NCBI RefSeq assembly: GCF_029625435.1
Contig: NZ_CP121208.1
Coordinates: 310,001 to 374,000 of the forward strand
Direction: 5' to 3'
From: Arcanobacterium canis
Lineage (GTDB): Bacteria > Actinomycetota > Actinomycetes > Actinomycetales > Actinomycetaceae
Length of the DNA: 64,000 bases
Made by a program: the position numbers and the translations under genes. Numbering within the stretch: the stretch's first letter is position 1; each line of letters starts with the position of its first letter. Shown here one piece after another: positions 1 to 9,099 of the stretch. Below the pieces are notes generated by a model. The model made no database searches, was not told where the DNA came from, and worked only from the letters and a program-made list of their open reading frames with translations.

Positions 1-1
1 T

Positions 2-631
2 CCGCTCGCCGCTGCACTGGAAAACACGGTTGCCGAATTTGCGCCACAGGCAAAAGAACGATTCGCTGTTGTGCTGCGAGACGCTATGACGATGACTGGC
101 CCGGATTCGCTTGCGGTGCCCCCGGCGTCGTCGGGGCCGTTCATGCCGACGCACCTCGTGGCGAATCTTCCGTACAACGTGGCTGTTCCGATCTTGCTTA
201 CCGCGCTCGAAACGTTGCCTAGCCTTGAGTCGGTCACCGTCATGGTGCAGTTGGAAGTGGCTGATCGCCTGGCCGCAAAGCCTGGTTCGCGTGTGTATGG
301 GGTTCCGAGTGTGAAAGCGGCGTGGTATGCCGACGTGAGCCGCGGGGCAAAAATTTCTCGAAACGTTTTTTGGCCCGTTCCTAATGTCGATTCTGCGCTT
401 GTCCACATGACCAGGCGCGAGCATCCACGCGGAGCGAGCCGCGAAGCTGTTTTCGAGGTGATTGATGCCGCCTTCGCTCAACGCCGCAAGACTTTGCGTG
501 CTGCACTGACGACGTGGGCGGGTAGCCCTGCATTGGCAGAGGAAATTCTTTTGCGTGCCGGAATCGATCCCAAACAGCGCGGTGAAAAGCTCGAAATCGC
601 AGACTTCGTGAAGATCGCGGCGGCGCGTTAA
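2..631 (+). CDS. rsmA: 16S rRNA dimethyladenosine transferase RsmA/KsgA, 5' end outside window
   Basis: The enzyme dimethylates two adjacent adenosines in helix 45 of 16S rRNA during late 30S assembly, using S-adenosylmethionine. The reading frame is open from base 2, so the start codon and the SAM-binding N-terminal motifs lie upstream of the window. The visible 209 residues contain the catalytic NLPYN motif (bases 163-177), followed by the family signature around [13 protein letters not shown] and a C-terminal helical part with the [12 protein letters not shown] segment. It ends 107 bp before ispE; rsmA followed by ispE is a common actinobacterial order. The family assignment is secure; only the N-terminus is unseen. 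Confidence 0.95.
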   Translation, partial: PLAAALENTVAEFAPQAKERFAVVLRDAMTMTGPDSLAVPPASSGPFMPTHLVANLPYNVAVPILLTALETLPSLESVTVMVQLEVADRLAAKPGSRVYGVPSVKAAWYADVSRGAKISRNVFWPVPNVDSALVHMTRREHPRGASREAVFEVIDAAFAQRRKTLRAALTTWAGSPALAEEILLRAGIDPKQRGEKLEIADFVKIAAAR

Positions 632-738
632 TCGCGAGTCGTCGTCTCCTTGATTCTGGCTGTCACTCGAAATGGGAATATTCCCGGATTGCGAAACCGG
701 GGTGAATGAAGTGTGTATCACGCCGTAGAATGAGTTCT

Positions 739-1650
739 ATGCGCTATGTCTCAGTCACTGTCCCGGCAAAGATCAATCTCGCTTTGCGCGTGGGCGGTGT
801 GCGCGAAGATGGCTTCCACTCTCTTGACACCGTCTACGAAGCAGTGGATGTTCGTGACTGTATTGAGGTGTGGGCCGATGATGAACTCTCCCTTGAAATG
901 ACAGGTTTGGGCGCGGATCTTCCCACAGATGAAACAAATCTTGCGATGCAAGCAGCGCTGTTGATGAGGCGAGAATTTGGCGGAGGACAGGGCGATCCAG
1001 CTGACGGCCTCGGCGCGCGGATGAAGATTATGAAAGAGATTCCTCTCGCCGGTGGAATGGCCGGTGGGAGTGCAGACGCTGCAGGCGTCCTCGTGGCATT
1101 AAACGCGCTATGGGAAATCAATGCTCCGATTTCTACGTTAGAAAAACTTGCCGCTCAGCTCGGCTCGGACGTGCCGTTCGCAGTCCACGGTTTTGTGGCT
1201 CACGGTACTGAGCGTGGTGAGAAGATTTCGCCAGTGCGCGCGGGTACGAAACACACATGGGTCATTCTGTCCCAAAGTGAGGGTTTATCGACGCCGGCTG
1301 TTTTCCGTCAGTTTGATGTCCTTCACCCTCAGGCCACTGATCCGGCGTCCACTGAAGATCTTCGACGCGCACTGAATTCTTCGCAGCCTCAAGATTTCGC
1401 TCGATTGTTGGTCAATGATCTTGAAGCCCCAGCACGCGCATTGCGTCCTGACGTCGCTGCACTTCTCGACGATCTCAAACATGCCGGGTACGCTGTGCTT
1501 CTTTCCGGCTCAGGCCCAACTGTTTTGATTTTGTCAGACGCAGACGAAGCTCCTGAACTGGCAGAAGGCCTACGTCACGATTTCCCTTCACACACAATCA
1601 CGGTAGCTCACGGGCCAGTCCGCGGAGCACACGTCACTCACGCGGAGTAG
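739..1650 (+). CDS. ispE: 4-diphosphocytidyl-2-C-methyl-D-erythritol kinase IspE
   Basis: IspE phosphorylates CDP-methylerythritol with ATP in the MEP route to isoprenoids. The protein opens with the family N-terminus (VPAKINLALRVGG) and carries the GHMP-kinase glycine-rich loop IPLAGGMAGGSADAAG near residue 105 and a late GSGPTV motif. I chose ATG 739 (303 aa) because homology-like sequence begins just after it; in-frame ATGs at 706 and 730 would only add a short unconserved leader, and no start has a strong ribosome-binding site. The stop at 1650 is 4 bp before the next gene's TTG, so the two are probably cotranscribed. IspH of the same pathway is encoded at 38.7 kb. Confidence 0.93.
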   Translation: MRYVSVTVPAKINLALRVGGVREDGFHSLDTVYEAVDVRDCIEVWADDELSLEMTGLGADLPTDETNLAMQAALLMRREFGGGQGDPADGLGARMKIMKEIPLAGGMAGGSADAAGVLVALNALWEINAPISTLEKLAAQLGSDVPFAVHGFVAHGTERGEKISPVRAGTKHTWVILSQSEGLSTPAVFRQFDVLHPQATDPASTEDLRRALNSSQPQDFARLLVNDLEAPARALRPDVAALLDDLKHAGYAVLLSGSGPTVLILSDADEAPELAEGLRHDFPSHTITVAHGPVRGAHVTHAE

Positions 1651-1654
1651 TATC

Positions 1655-3568
1655 TTGGCCCATATTCTCGGTTTTGAGGGCGTGAGTATCTCCCTCGGTT
1701 CACGCCCGATCTTGGGCAATGTCAACGTCTCATTCGGCGACGGTGCCCGAATCGGCATCGTCGGCCCGAACGGCGGTGGAAAATCGACGTTGCTGAAACT
1801 GATGACGCGCGCGCTCACCCCCGATGTCGGGCAGGTGACGATGGTCAGTGGCACCCGTTTTTCTCTGCTCTCGCAGGCTGATTCACTCAATCCGAATGAC
1901 TCTGTAGCGCAGGCGATTCACGGCGATTCTGAGCAGTTTGAATGGGCCTCTGATGCGGCGATGCGTTCCTTGCATGATGGCCTGATCCCCGATATTCCGT
2001 TGGAGAAGAAGGTCGGGGAGCTGTCGGGCGGACAGCGTCGGCGTGTGGCTCTCGCTGCCACGCTCGCTGAGCCGTCCGACGTCGTCGTTCTCGACGAGCC
2101 AACGAACCACCTCGATATCGAAGGAATCACCTATCTCGCACGGTATCTCAACGAACGGTTCGGGCGTGGAGAGGGCGCACTTGTGGTCGTTACGCACGAT
2201 CGCTGGTTCCTCGACGCCGTTTGTGATCGTCTATGGGAAGTTGTTCCCGGTCATGACGGTGCGGGCGGGCGTAATCCGCAGCCGGGTTATGTCGAAGAAT
2301 ACGAAGGTGGCTACGCTGCCTACGTTTTGCAGCGTGCCGAGCGTGAACGTATTGCTCAGGCGAGCGCGGAAAAACGCGCAAATCTGCTACGCAAGGAGTT
2401 AGCGTGGTTGCGCCGCGGCGCTCCGGCACGCACCTCGAAGCCACGCTTCCGCATTGAAGCAGCCAACGAGCTTATCGCGAATGAACCACCTCCGCGTGAC
2501 ACAATTGAGCTGGCGAAAATGGCGACTTCCCGCTTGGGTAAGCAAGTAGTCGATCTTGAGGACGTGTGGTTCTCCTACGACGCCGACGCTTGTGATGCGA
2601 TGGAAACGGACACGCAAGCAGCTGTGAGAGATGCGGAAGTGGCCTTCACCCTCAAAGACGTCACGTTACGCCTCGCTCCAGGAGAACGAATCGGAATCCT
2701 GGGCGGAAACGGAGCAGGCAAATCTTCGTTGCTCGGCTTACTGAATGGATCGATGGTGCCGACGTCGGGGCGCATAAAGCGCGGAAAAACTGTTGTGCTG
2801 GCAACGCTCTCGCAGGAAACACATGAACTTGACGAAATCAGCGAGCGGCGTGTGGTTGAAGCAGTTCATGATGTCGCTTCCCATGTGATGGTCGGGAAGA
2901 AGGAGCTTTCAGCTTCGCAACTTGTGGAAATGTTGGGGTTCACTCGCGAACGTGCATGGACGAAAGTGGGGGAGCTCTCCGGTGGTGAGCGACGCCGTTT
3001 GCAGTTGATGCGTTTGATGATCGGGGAGCCGAATGTGTTGCTTCTTGACGAACCAACCAACGATCTTGATACGGACACATTGGCTGCTGTGGAAGACCTC
3101 CTTGATTCCTGGCCAGGTACCCTCGTCGTTGTTTCTCATGATCGTTATTTCCTTGAGCGCACCACCGATCATCAGATCGCTGTGATTGATCATCATGTGC
3201 GTGGCTTACCTGGCGGCGTTGATCAGTACCTTGAGCTACGGCAGGAAGAAACGCTGTTGAGCGGGAGTGACACGCCGGCGTCGGGAAGTAGTGCGGCGGC
3301 TGGCGAAGAAAAGACAACGTCTGACCCGGCCAAGGAACGTGCTGCGAAGAAAACGATGGCTCGCCTTGAACGTCAGATGAGCAAACTCACCGAGAAAATT
3401 GACAAACTCGCAGTGAAACTTGCTGACGTCAGTGCGAATGTTGCCGATACAGGCGCATACGAGGAGTTGGCTGGGCTTGGTCGTGAGATCGCTGGACTCA
3501 AAAATGATCACGAGGTGCTAGAACTTCAGTGGCTCGACGCCGCCGAGGAAGCGGAACGCTGGAGCTAA
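1655..3568 (+). CDS. ABC-F family ATP-binding protein
   Basis: This is a soluble protein with two ATP-binding cassettes and no membrane segments, as in the ABC-F family, whose members act on ribosomes (translation factors or antibiotic-target protection). The first cassette has Walker A GPNGGGKST, signature LSGGQRRRVALA and Walker B VVLDEPTNHLD; the second has GGNGAGKSS, LSGGERRRLQL and LLLDEPTNDLD. The C-terminal ~90 residues are lysine- and glutamate-rich and predicted coiled coil, resembling Uup-type proteins. It begins with TTG at 1655, with GCGGAG of the ispE end as ribosome-binding site. The exact substrate or antibiotic role cannot be read from the sequence. Confidence 0.9.
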   Translation: MAHILGFEGVSISLGSRPILGNVNVSFGDGARIGIVGPNGGGKSTLLKLMTRALTPDVGQVTMVSGTRFSLLSQADSLNPNDSVAQAIHGDSEQFEWASDAAMRSLHDGLIPDIPLEKKVGELSGGQRRRVALAATLAEPSDVVVLDEPTNHLDIEGITYLARYLNERFGRGEGALVVVTHDRWFLDAVCDRLWEVVPGHDGAGGRNPQPGYVEEYEGGYAAYVLQRAERERIAQASAEKRANLLRKELAWLRRGAPARTSKPRFRIEAANELIANEPPPRDTIELAKMATSRLGKQVVDLEDVWFSYDADACDAMETDTQAAVRDAEVAFTLKDVTLRLAPGERIGILGGNGAGKSSLLGLLNGSMVPTSGRIKRGKTVVLATLSQETHELDEISERRVVEAVHDVASHVMVGKKELSASQLVEMLGFTRERAWTKVGELSGGERRRLQLMRLMIGEPNVLLLDEPTNDLDTDTLAAVEDLLDSWPGTLVVVSHDRYFLERTTDHQIAVIDHHVRGLPGGVDQYLELRQEETLLSGSDTPASGSSAAAGEEKTTSDPAKERAAKKTMARLERQMSKLTEKIDKLAVKLADVSANVADTGAYEELAGLGREIAGLKNDHEVLELQWLDAAEEAERWS

Positions 3569-3587
3569 GCCCGTAACTTTTGGGTAT

Positions 3588-3627
3588 AAAAAGGTGGAGC
3601 AGCCAGGATGGCTGCTCCACCTTTTTG
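3588..3627. terminator. Bidirectional intrinsic terminator
   Basis: An inverted repeat AAAAAGGTGGAGCAGCC / GGCTGCTCCACCTTTTT flanked by an A-tract and a T-tract sits between the convergent ABC-F gene and the ABC permease gene, so it can stop transcription from both sides. Confidence 0.9.
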
Positions 3628-3633
3628 ACACCG

Positions 3634-4863
3634 TTACTTGCCTCGGAAGGCGTCGGTGAGCTTGATTCGCTTTCCTGTACGCAGCACAGAACCCTTGTAG
3701 ATGCGCCCAGCTACCCATGCGAGCAGCGGGAACACTGCCACCGAAATGAGAGCCGAAAGGATCTGGCTCCATACGGGGACTGCTCCAAATGCTTCGCGCA
3801 TCGGCATCATAAATGGTGAAAGGAACGGCACGTACGACAGTGCGGCGGTTACTGGCCCATCCGGTGAGGCTGGCACCAGGTACAGCGCTACGTAGAAGCC
3901 AACTAAGGCGATCAAAGTAATGGGCATATTCGCTTGAGCCAGATCTTCTTGACGCGAGACCGTCGCAGCCACTGCAGCTGTGAATGTGGCGTAGGTGAAG
4001 AATCCGATGATGACCCAGATGAGTGACCAGCTCAGAAGTGATGTCACTGAGATGAAGGAGCCTAGCCCGGCGATATAGACGGCAGCGACAATCGATGCCA
4101 TCGTGGCCGCGTAGAACATTAGTGCGTAGGCGCCGATACCCAGGATCTTGCCTGTTAACAGCTGATGCGGACGGACAGCCGAGAGCAGGATTTCCACCAC
4201 ACGCGACTGTTTCTCCTGAACCACTCCCGCGCCGATCTGAGAAATACCCATGACGATTGACATCATCAGTAGGGTCAGCGTCACGAATGCAGGAGCCATC
4301 TTTGACGGGTTCGCGAACATGTTGCCAAGTCCGCCATTCGACACTTCCTTTGACGGCAGATCAGAGGCGAACTGGAGACTCGTGATTTGCTCAGGAGTGG
4401 CGCTCTTTCCCGTTGCCTGCTCTACTACCCAAGCGGTCGCCACGTGGCTCAGGAATGTGCGAGCCATGACGTTATCTCGGTCTGAGCCGATCTGCACGGT
4501 CGTGGGCTTGCCGGGCTCACCAGCAAGAACAATGCCGATCTGGTTATCGGCGTCGTCCTTTTCTTTCAGCCACTTTTCTGCATTTTCAGGGGTAACCTGC
4601 GCGAACTCAACAGGTGTGGGGGCTATGCCTTTGCTGATGGCTTCGGCAGTTTTCTGATACTGCGCCATCTGCGGTTCAATACCGACCACGAGCACTGTGG
4701 GGTGAGTTTCTTCTGCGGGCGTATCGGCATTGAGATCAGGCAAGAAAATCCGTCCGACGATTCCCAGAATCAGGAAGATGCCGATCGTCACCCCGAGCAT
4801 CACCTTGGATGCTTTCGCGTTAGCGACTGCTAAAAACTCATGCTTGGTAATTGTGGCGATCAC
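3634..4863 (-). CDS. ABC-2 type exporter permease subunit
   Basis: A 409-aa membrane protein with one N-terminal transmembrane helix (around residues 20-45), a long extracytoplasmic stretch of about 170 residues, and a block of five or so hydrophobic helices from about residue 190. This is the layout of NatB/YhaP-like ABC-2 permeases that export sodium, drugs or peptides. It starts with GTG at 4863, whose bases overlap the TGA of the upstream ATPase gene (4860-4863), showing translational coupling. The pair is therefore one exporter. The transported substrate is unknown. Confidence 0.85.
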   Translation of the reverse strand: MIATITKHEFLAVANAKASKVMLGVTIGIFLILGIVGRIFLPDLNADTPAEETHPTVLVVGIEPQMAQYQKTAEAISKGIAPTPVEFAQVTPENAEKWLKEKDDADNQIGIVLAGEPGKPTTVQIGSDRDNVMARTFLSHVATAWVVEQATGKSATPEQITSLQFASDLPSKEVSNGGLGNMFANPSKMAPAFVTLTLLMMSIVMGISQIGAGVVQEKQSRVVEILLSAVRPHQLLTGKILGIGAYALMFYAATMASIVAAVYIAGLGSFISVTSLLSWSLIWVIIGFFTYATFTAAVAATVSRQEDLAQANMPITLIALVGFYVALYLVPASPDGPVTAALSYVPFLSPFMMPMREAFGAVPVWSQILSALISVAVFPLLAWVAGRIYKGSVLRTGKRIKLTDAFRGK

Positions 4864-5822
4864 TTGCGGCCTCCAAACAGGGCGGCAAGGCCCCTCTTCT
4901 TCTTTGCGGGTTTTGCGGGAGCAGGCGGCGGAACGGTGACGAGGTGTGAGAACAATTCGTTGAGGTGTGGACGGTAGGGGGTGAAGCTTTCAACAGGTCC
5001 CACGGCAAGGAGCGCACGCAAGACATCCTGATCGGAGATCTCGTCAGTCAGCGCAATGCGCAGGTGCCCGTCGGTGCCAGTGACGCCGACGCCGAGGGGG
5101 AGGAGTGCGTCGCGTGCGGCCGAATCTGCGGCTTGAGTGACGACGTCGATATACGGATGTTCGGTGGTGCGCAGTTCGTCGAGTGTGCCAGAAGCGACAA
5201 TTTTGCCCAGTGACGCTACGGCCACACGGTTACACAGTCGCTCAACGAGATCGAGCTGATGTGAGGAGAAAATGACAGTGGCGCCTGCCTCAGCCTTTTC
5301 TTGTAAGACACTGCTCATATCTTCAACTGCCAGCGGGTCTAGTCCAGAGAACGGTTCATCGAGCACCATGATCTGTGGATTGTGGATGAGTGCAGCGGCG
5401 AGCTGAACTCGCTGCTGGTTGCCGAGAGACAGGGCTTCGACGGTGTCTGACCGACGTGCGGACACGCCGAGCCTATCTGTCCAGTATTCCATTGCTTTCG
5501 TTGCGTCAGCTTTGGTCATCCCCTGAAGCTCGCCCAAGTAGATGAGTTGTTCGCCCACCATGAGTTTGGGGTAGAGACCGCGCTCTTCTGGCATGTAGCC
5601 AAAACCGCGCCGTGAGTCGAAGTTCAGTTTTTTGCCGTCGAGGCGAACTTCGCCGTCGTCGGCGCTGAGAACACCGAGCATAATCCGCATCGTTGTGGTT
5701 TTGCCGGCGCCGTTTGAGCCTACAAAGCCGAACACGTCGCCGCGTTCAACGGTGAAACTCATTCCGTCAAGTGCCTGGGTAGCCCCAAAGCGCTTGCGGA
5801 GATGATCGATTTCTAAGGTCAT
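4860..5822 (-). CDS. ABC transporter ATP-binding protein (exporter partner)
   Basis: A 320-aa ATPase with Walker A GSNGAGKTT, signature LSLGNQQRVQLAAAL (an LSLGN variant of LSGGQ, common in this exporter class), Walker B IMVLDEPFSGLD, and a C-terminal domain of about 100 residues of the DUF4162 type. I chose ATG 5822 because AGGAAGG lies 8 bases upstream and the family N-terminus MTLEIDHLRKRF begins there; the longer frame to 5891 adds no conserved sequence. It drives the permease encoded directly downstream, and a TetR regulator gene lies immediately upstream on the same strand. Confidence 0.9.
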   Translation of the reverse strand: MTLEIDHLRKRFGATQALDGMSFTVERGDVFGFVGSNGAGKTTTMRIMLGVLSADDGEVRLDGKKLNFDSRRGFGYMPEERGLYPKLMVGEQLIYLGELQGMTKADATKAMEYWTDRLGVSARRSDTVEALSLGNQQRVQLAAALIHNPQIMVLDEPFSGLDPLAVEDMSSVLQEKAEAGATVIFSSHQLDLVERLCNRVAVASLGKIVASGTLDELRTTEHPYIDVVTQAADSAARDALLPLGVGVTGTDGHLRIALTDEISDQDVLRALLAVGPVESFTPYRPHLNELFSHLVTVPPPAPAKPAKKKRGLAALFGGRK

Positions 5823-5911
5823 CGAGAGGCCTTCCTCGTTGAGGTTAATTCTCTCTAAGGTTACCCGGCTACCCCAGCGCGTGTCACACAAGAATTGTCT
5901 GTGATCCGCAG

Positions 5912-6544
5912 TTACTCGGGGTGGTCAATTGTGCCCAAGCGAGGATCTTTTTCCAGGTTATGTAGCCCATTCCACACGAGGTTGACTACATGCGCGGCGA
6001 GCGCGTATTTATCTGGCTCACGGGTCATTGCCCACTGCTGTCCGGTGAGTCCGACCATTCCAGCGAGCATCTGCGCGTAGAGAGGGGCGGCGTCCTCATT
6101 GAGACCGAGTTGGGTGAAGTACGGAGTTAAAAGTGACGTGAGGTAGTCGCCAATATCGGACAGAATCGTGGAAAAATTTCCGGCGTCGAGTGCGTCCGGG
6201 GACTGGTGGATGAGCAACGAAAAACCGTCCGGATGTGCGTCGATGTAATTGAAGAGTCCATAGATTGCGCGTTCGAGAGCGCATCGAGGGGAAATCTCGG
6301 GGCTGAGTGAATCTGCCAGCAACGTTCCCACCGCTTGTGTCTCACGGTCAACGATCACCTGGTACAGGCCCTCTTTACCTCCGAAATGTTCGTAGATGAC
6401 AGGTTTGGAAACGCCTGCACTTGCAGCGATTTCCTCGATGGAAACGGCATCATAGCCATGACGTGCGAAGAGTGATCGGGCGATCTTGATCAGTTGTTCG
6501 CGACGTTCCAACCGCGACATCCGTTGGCGTTTTTTCTCAGTCAT
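5912..6544 (-). CDS. TetR/AcrR family transcriptional regulator
   Basis: A 210-aa protein with an N-terminal helix-turn-helix (ARSLFARHGYDAVSIEEIAASAGVSKP, split here over residues ~18-45; written motif: IEEIAASAGVSKPVIYEHF) typical of TetR repressors, and a helical ligand-binding domain. It lies 89 bp upstream of and codirectional with the ABC exporter genes, so it probably represses them and itself in response to an exported compound. ATG 6544 is preceded by GGGGG; an ATG at 6553 is an alternative. The inducer is not deducible. Confidence 0.87.
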   Translation of the reverse strand: MTEKKRQRMSRLERREQLIKIARSLFARHGYDAVSIEEIAASAGVSKPVIYEHFGGKEGLYQVIVDRETQAVGTLLADSLSPEISPRCALERAIYGLFNYIDAHPDGFSLLIHQSPDALDAGNFSTILSDIGDYLTSLLTPYFTQLGLNEDAAPLYAQMLAGMVGLTGQQWAMTREPDKYALAAHVVNLVWNGLHNLEKDPRLGTIDHPE

Positions 6545-6675
6545 GACCCCCATTATGTCAGTGTGTTGTGTGCTGCGGGCCGGCTTGAATACTGATGGTG
6601 TGAGACGGGATTGGTGACGATATTTCTTTCCGTGTTGCCGAGTGTGGCGGACTTTTGGCACAATAGTGAGTGCTG

Positions 6676-6746
6676 TCCCCCATGGTGTAACGGCAGCACA
6701 CGGGTCTTTGGAACCCTTAGTCGAGGTTCGAATCCTTGTGGGGGAA
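6676..6746 (+). tRNA. tRNA-Gln (TTG)
   Basis: A 71-nt cloverleaf: acceptor TCCCCCA pairs with TGGGGGA, T-stem CGAGG/CCTTG encloses TTCGAAT, and the anticodon loop CTTTGGA has TTG at 6708-6710. The bottom pair of the anticodon stem (6701 with 6717) is a C-T mismatch. CCA is not encoded. It is 54 bp upstream of glmU. Confidence 0.93.
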
Positions 6747-6800
6747 CTGCGGCGCAGGTGAATGCCTAGCGCCGCTTATGCCTATTTAATGGGAGGAACA

Positions 6801-7862
6801 GTGGCTAAGCTCAGCGCCGCAATCGTCTTAGCAGCAGGTAAAGGCACCCGCATCAAGTCCTCTATCCCAAAGGTTCTGCTTGAGATGAATGGCGCATCCC
6901 TTGTGGGGCATATGCATCTCGCAGTTGCTGGGCTTGAACCCGATCATGAAGTTTTCGTGGTTCGCCATGAGCGTGAGCGAGTAGTGGAACATCTTCGTGA
7001 GATTGCCCCTGACGCCCTTATTGCTGATCAAGATGATGTGAAGGGAACTGGTCGCGCCGCTTGGTGTGGTTTGCAGGCACTTCCTGATGATTGTGAAGGT
7101 GCGGTGCTCATCGTGGCAGGCGATTCGCCAATGTTCACTACTGAGGCGCTTGCACAGCTTCTGGCTGCCCACGGCGACAATGCTGTCACTGTGTTGTCTA
7201 CGCGCGTGAGTGATCCTTTCGGCTACGGCCGTATCATGCGCGATGCTTTCCCGGGATCTAACGAAATTGCTGGTAGCCCAGGCGCAACTGGCTCAATTAT
7301 CGGCATCGTTGAGGAAAAAGACGCCACCGATCTTCAGCGCACGATCAATGAGATCGGCACTTCTACCTACATCTTTGACGCTGCGTTCCTGCGCGAATCG
7401 CTCGGTACTCTTGGCACCGACAACGCGCAGGGCGAAATGTATCTCACTGACCTCATTGCACAGGCTGCTCGTACTGGCGCCGGCGTGGGGTCATTTATTC
7501 TTGAGGACTCCGTCCAGGCAGAAGGTGTGAACGATCTCGTTCAACTCGCCACGCTCCGCACGGAAAAGAACCGTCGTATTCTCGATCACTGGATGCTTAC
7601 CGGCGTCCATATTATTGACCCTGCGACGACGCATATCGGCATTGGCGTGACTCTCGATCCTGACGCCGTGATCGAACCTGGCACCGTGCTCGCAGGAGCT
7701 ACCCACGTCGGCGCATTCGCACACGTGGGCCCACATTCTCAGCTGACAGACGTGGAAGTGGGCGCTGGTGCGCAACTTCCTTACGTGGTTGCGTCGAACG
7801 TCACCGTGAAAGAATCGGAGCAAATTCCGCCTTTCACAGTGCTCAACGGAGCAACCGAGTAG
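6801..7862 (+). CDS. glmU: UDP-N-acetylglucosamine pyrophosphorylase, GlmU lacking the acetyltransferase core
   Basis: The N-terminal ~230 residues are a complete GlmU uridylyltransferase domain: LAAGKGTR nucleotide-binding loop, a downstream PKVL, and GQGEMYLTDL-like NAQGEMYLTDLI region. It should join GlcNAc-1-phosphate and UTP to make UDP-GlcNAc, the precursor of peptidoglycan. GTG 6801 is preceded by GGAGGAA. The protein is only 353 aa against about 450-480 for bifunctional GlmU: the left-handed beta-helix stops after a few hexapeptide turns (IIDPATTHIGIGV ... IPPFTVLNG), just where the acetyltransferase catalytic residues would begin. The stop is clean, and prs starts 49 bp later, so no lost 3' part is nearby. 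GlcN-1-P acetylation must come from elsewhere. Confidence 0.9.
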   Translation: MAKLSAAIVLAAGKGTRIKSSIPKVLLEMNGASLVGHMHLAVAGLEPDHEVFVVRHERERVVEHLREIAPDALIADQDDVKGTGRAAWCGLQALPDDCEGAVLIVAGDSPMFTTEALAQLLAAHGDNAVTVLSTRVSDPFGYGRIMRDAFPGSNEIAGSPGATGSIIGIVEEKDATDLQRTINEIGTSTYIFDAAFLRESLGTLGTDNAQGEMYLTDLIAQAARTGAGVGSFILEDSVQAEGVNDLVQLATLRTEKNRRILDHWMLTGVHIIDPATTHIGIGVTLDPDAVIEPGTVLAGATHVGAFAHVGPHSQLTDVEVGAGAQLPYVVASNVTVKESEQIPPFTVLNGATE

Positions 7863-7911
7863 GCTGAGAACTGAGGAAAAGATCGCCTGCGATTCCCAAG
7901 GGAGAAATTCT

Positions 7912-8946
7912 GTGATCAACGCGGAAAGCAACACGGACAACGCCTACAACGTTCACGTAACTGGCATTCATAAGAGAGGCGAAAAGCACCTGGTGGTAGC
8001 CTCTGGCCGCGCCCACCCGGAGCTTGCGCAGGATGTAGCGAAGGCGCTGGGGATCGATCTTGTTCCGGTCACCGCCTACGACTTTGCCAACGGTGAGATC
8101 TACGTTCGTTTTGAAGAATCGCTTCGGGGCACGGACGTGTTTATTATTCAGTCCTTCGAAGGGCCGATTAATAAGCAGATCATGGAAGCACTGATCATGC
8201 TTGATGCTGCCAAGCGTGCGTCGGCGAAGCGTATTACGATCGTTTTGCCGTCTTACCCTTATGCTCGCCAAGACAAGAAGCACAAGGGACGCGAGCCGAT
8301 TTCCGCCCGCCTGATGGCAGATCTTTTCACCACAGCGGGTGCTGACCGAATCATGTCGGTGGATCTGCACGCCTCGCAAACTCAGGGTTTCTTCGATGGC
8401 CCAGTGGATCACCTTGTTGCTATGCCGACCTTGTGTGAATACGTGCGCGGCAAAGTTGATGCATCCAACGCAGTTATTGTGTCCCCCGACGCCGGCCGTA
8501 TCAAGGTTGCTGAGCAGTGGGCAGCACGTTTGGGCGGAGCGCCGTTGGCGTTCGTTCACAAGACGCGTGACATTACCCGCCCGAACGAGACGGCTTCAAA
8601 CCGCGTGGTTGGTGACGTCAAGGGGCGCACGGCTGTGATCGTTGACGATCTCATCGACACCGCAGGCACGATTGCTGGTGCGGTTCGTGTGGTGAAGGAT
8701 GCAGGCGCCAAGGACGTGATCATCGCCGCTACCCACGGCGTTCTTTCTGGGCCAGCGCGTGAGCGTTTGGCAAATTCGGGTGCGTGTGAAGTTGTTCTGA
8801 CCGATACTGTGCCTATTCCGCCGGAAAAGCGTTTCGATAACCTCACCGTGCTTTCAATTGCTCCGGTGATTGCAAAGGCAATCGCGGCGGTTTTCAATGA
8901 TGGATCGGTGACCAAAATCTTCGAAGAGCAGGGTGCTCAGCGCTAG
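7912..8946 (+). CDS. prs: Ribose-phosphate pyrophosphokinase (PRPP synthetase)
   Basis: Makes 5-phosphoribosyl-1-pyrophosphate from ribose-5-phosphate and ATP for nucleotide, histidine and tryptophan synthesis. The 344-aa protein contains the flexible-loop and ATP-binding motif YARQDKKHKGREPISARL, the metal-binding VDLHASQTQGFFD, and the PRPP-binding loop AVIVDDLIDTAGT. An N-terminal stretch of about 20 residues precedes the family start. It begins with GTG 7912 behind GGGAGA and follows glmU closely; glmU-prs is a widely conserved bacterial pair linking cell-wall and nucleotide precursor supply. Confidence 0.95.
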   Translation: MINAESNTDNAYNVHVTGIHKRGEKHLVVASGRAHPELAQDVAKALGIDLVPVTAYDFANGEIYVRFEESLRGTDVFIIQSFEGPINKQIMEALIMLDAAKRASAKRITIVLPSYPYARQDKKHKGREPISARLMADLFTTAGADRIMSVDLHASQTQGFFDGPVDHLVAMPTLCEYVRGKVDASNAVIVSPDAGRIKVAEQWAARLGGAPLAFVHKTRDITRPNETASNRVVGDVKGRTAVIVDDLIDTAGTIAGAVRVVKDAGAKDVIIAATHGVLSGPARERLANSGACEVVLTDTVPIPPEKRFDNLTVLSIAPVIAKAIAAVFNDGSVTKIFEEQGAQR

Positions 8947-9013
8947 ATGTAGGTAAGTAGGTGCGTAGAGGAGGCAAGTGTCTCGGCACGGCACGCTCTG
9001 CCATTAACAGGAT

Positions 9014-9056
9014 CGATACGTGGGGGCACTTCATATCAAAGTGCCCCCACGTATCG
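9014..9056. terminator. Long perfect hairpin after prs
   Basis: An 18-bp perfect inverted repeat (CGATACGTGGGGGCACTT at 9014-9031 and its complement at 9039-9056) with a 7-base loop. It lacks a T-tract, so it is either an atypical terminator or an RNA-stabilising 3' hairpin. Confidence 0.65.
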
Positions 9057-9099
9057 TGTCAATGCCTCATAACTCGCGTTACACATCAATACGGCTCTC

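Noticed and set aside
7862-7911. Frameshifted remainder of glmU after its stop
   Set aside because: Only 49 bp separate the stop from prs, far too little for the missing ~100 residues.
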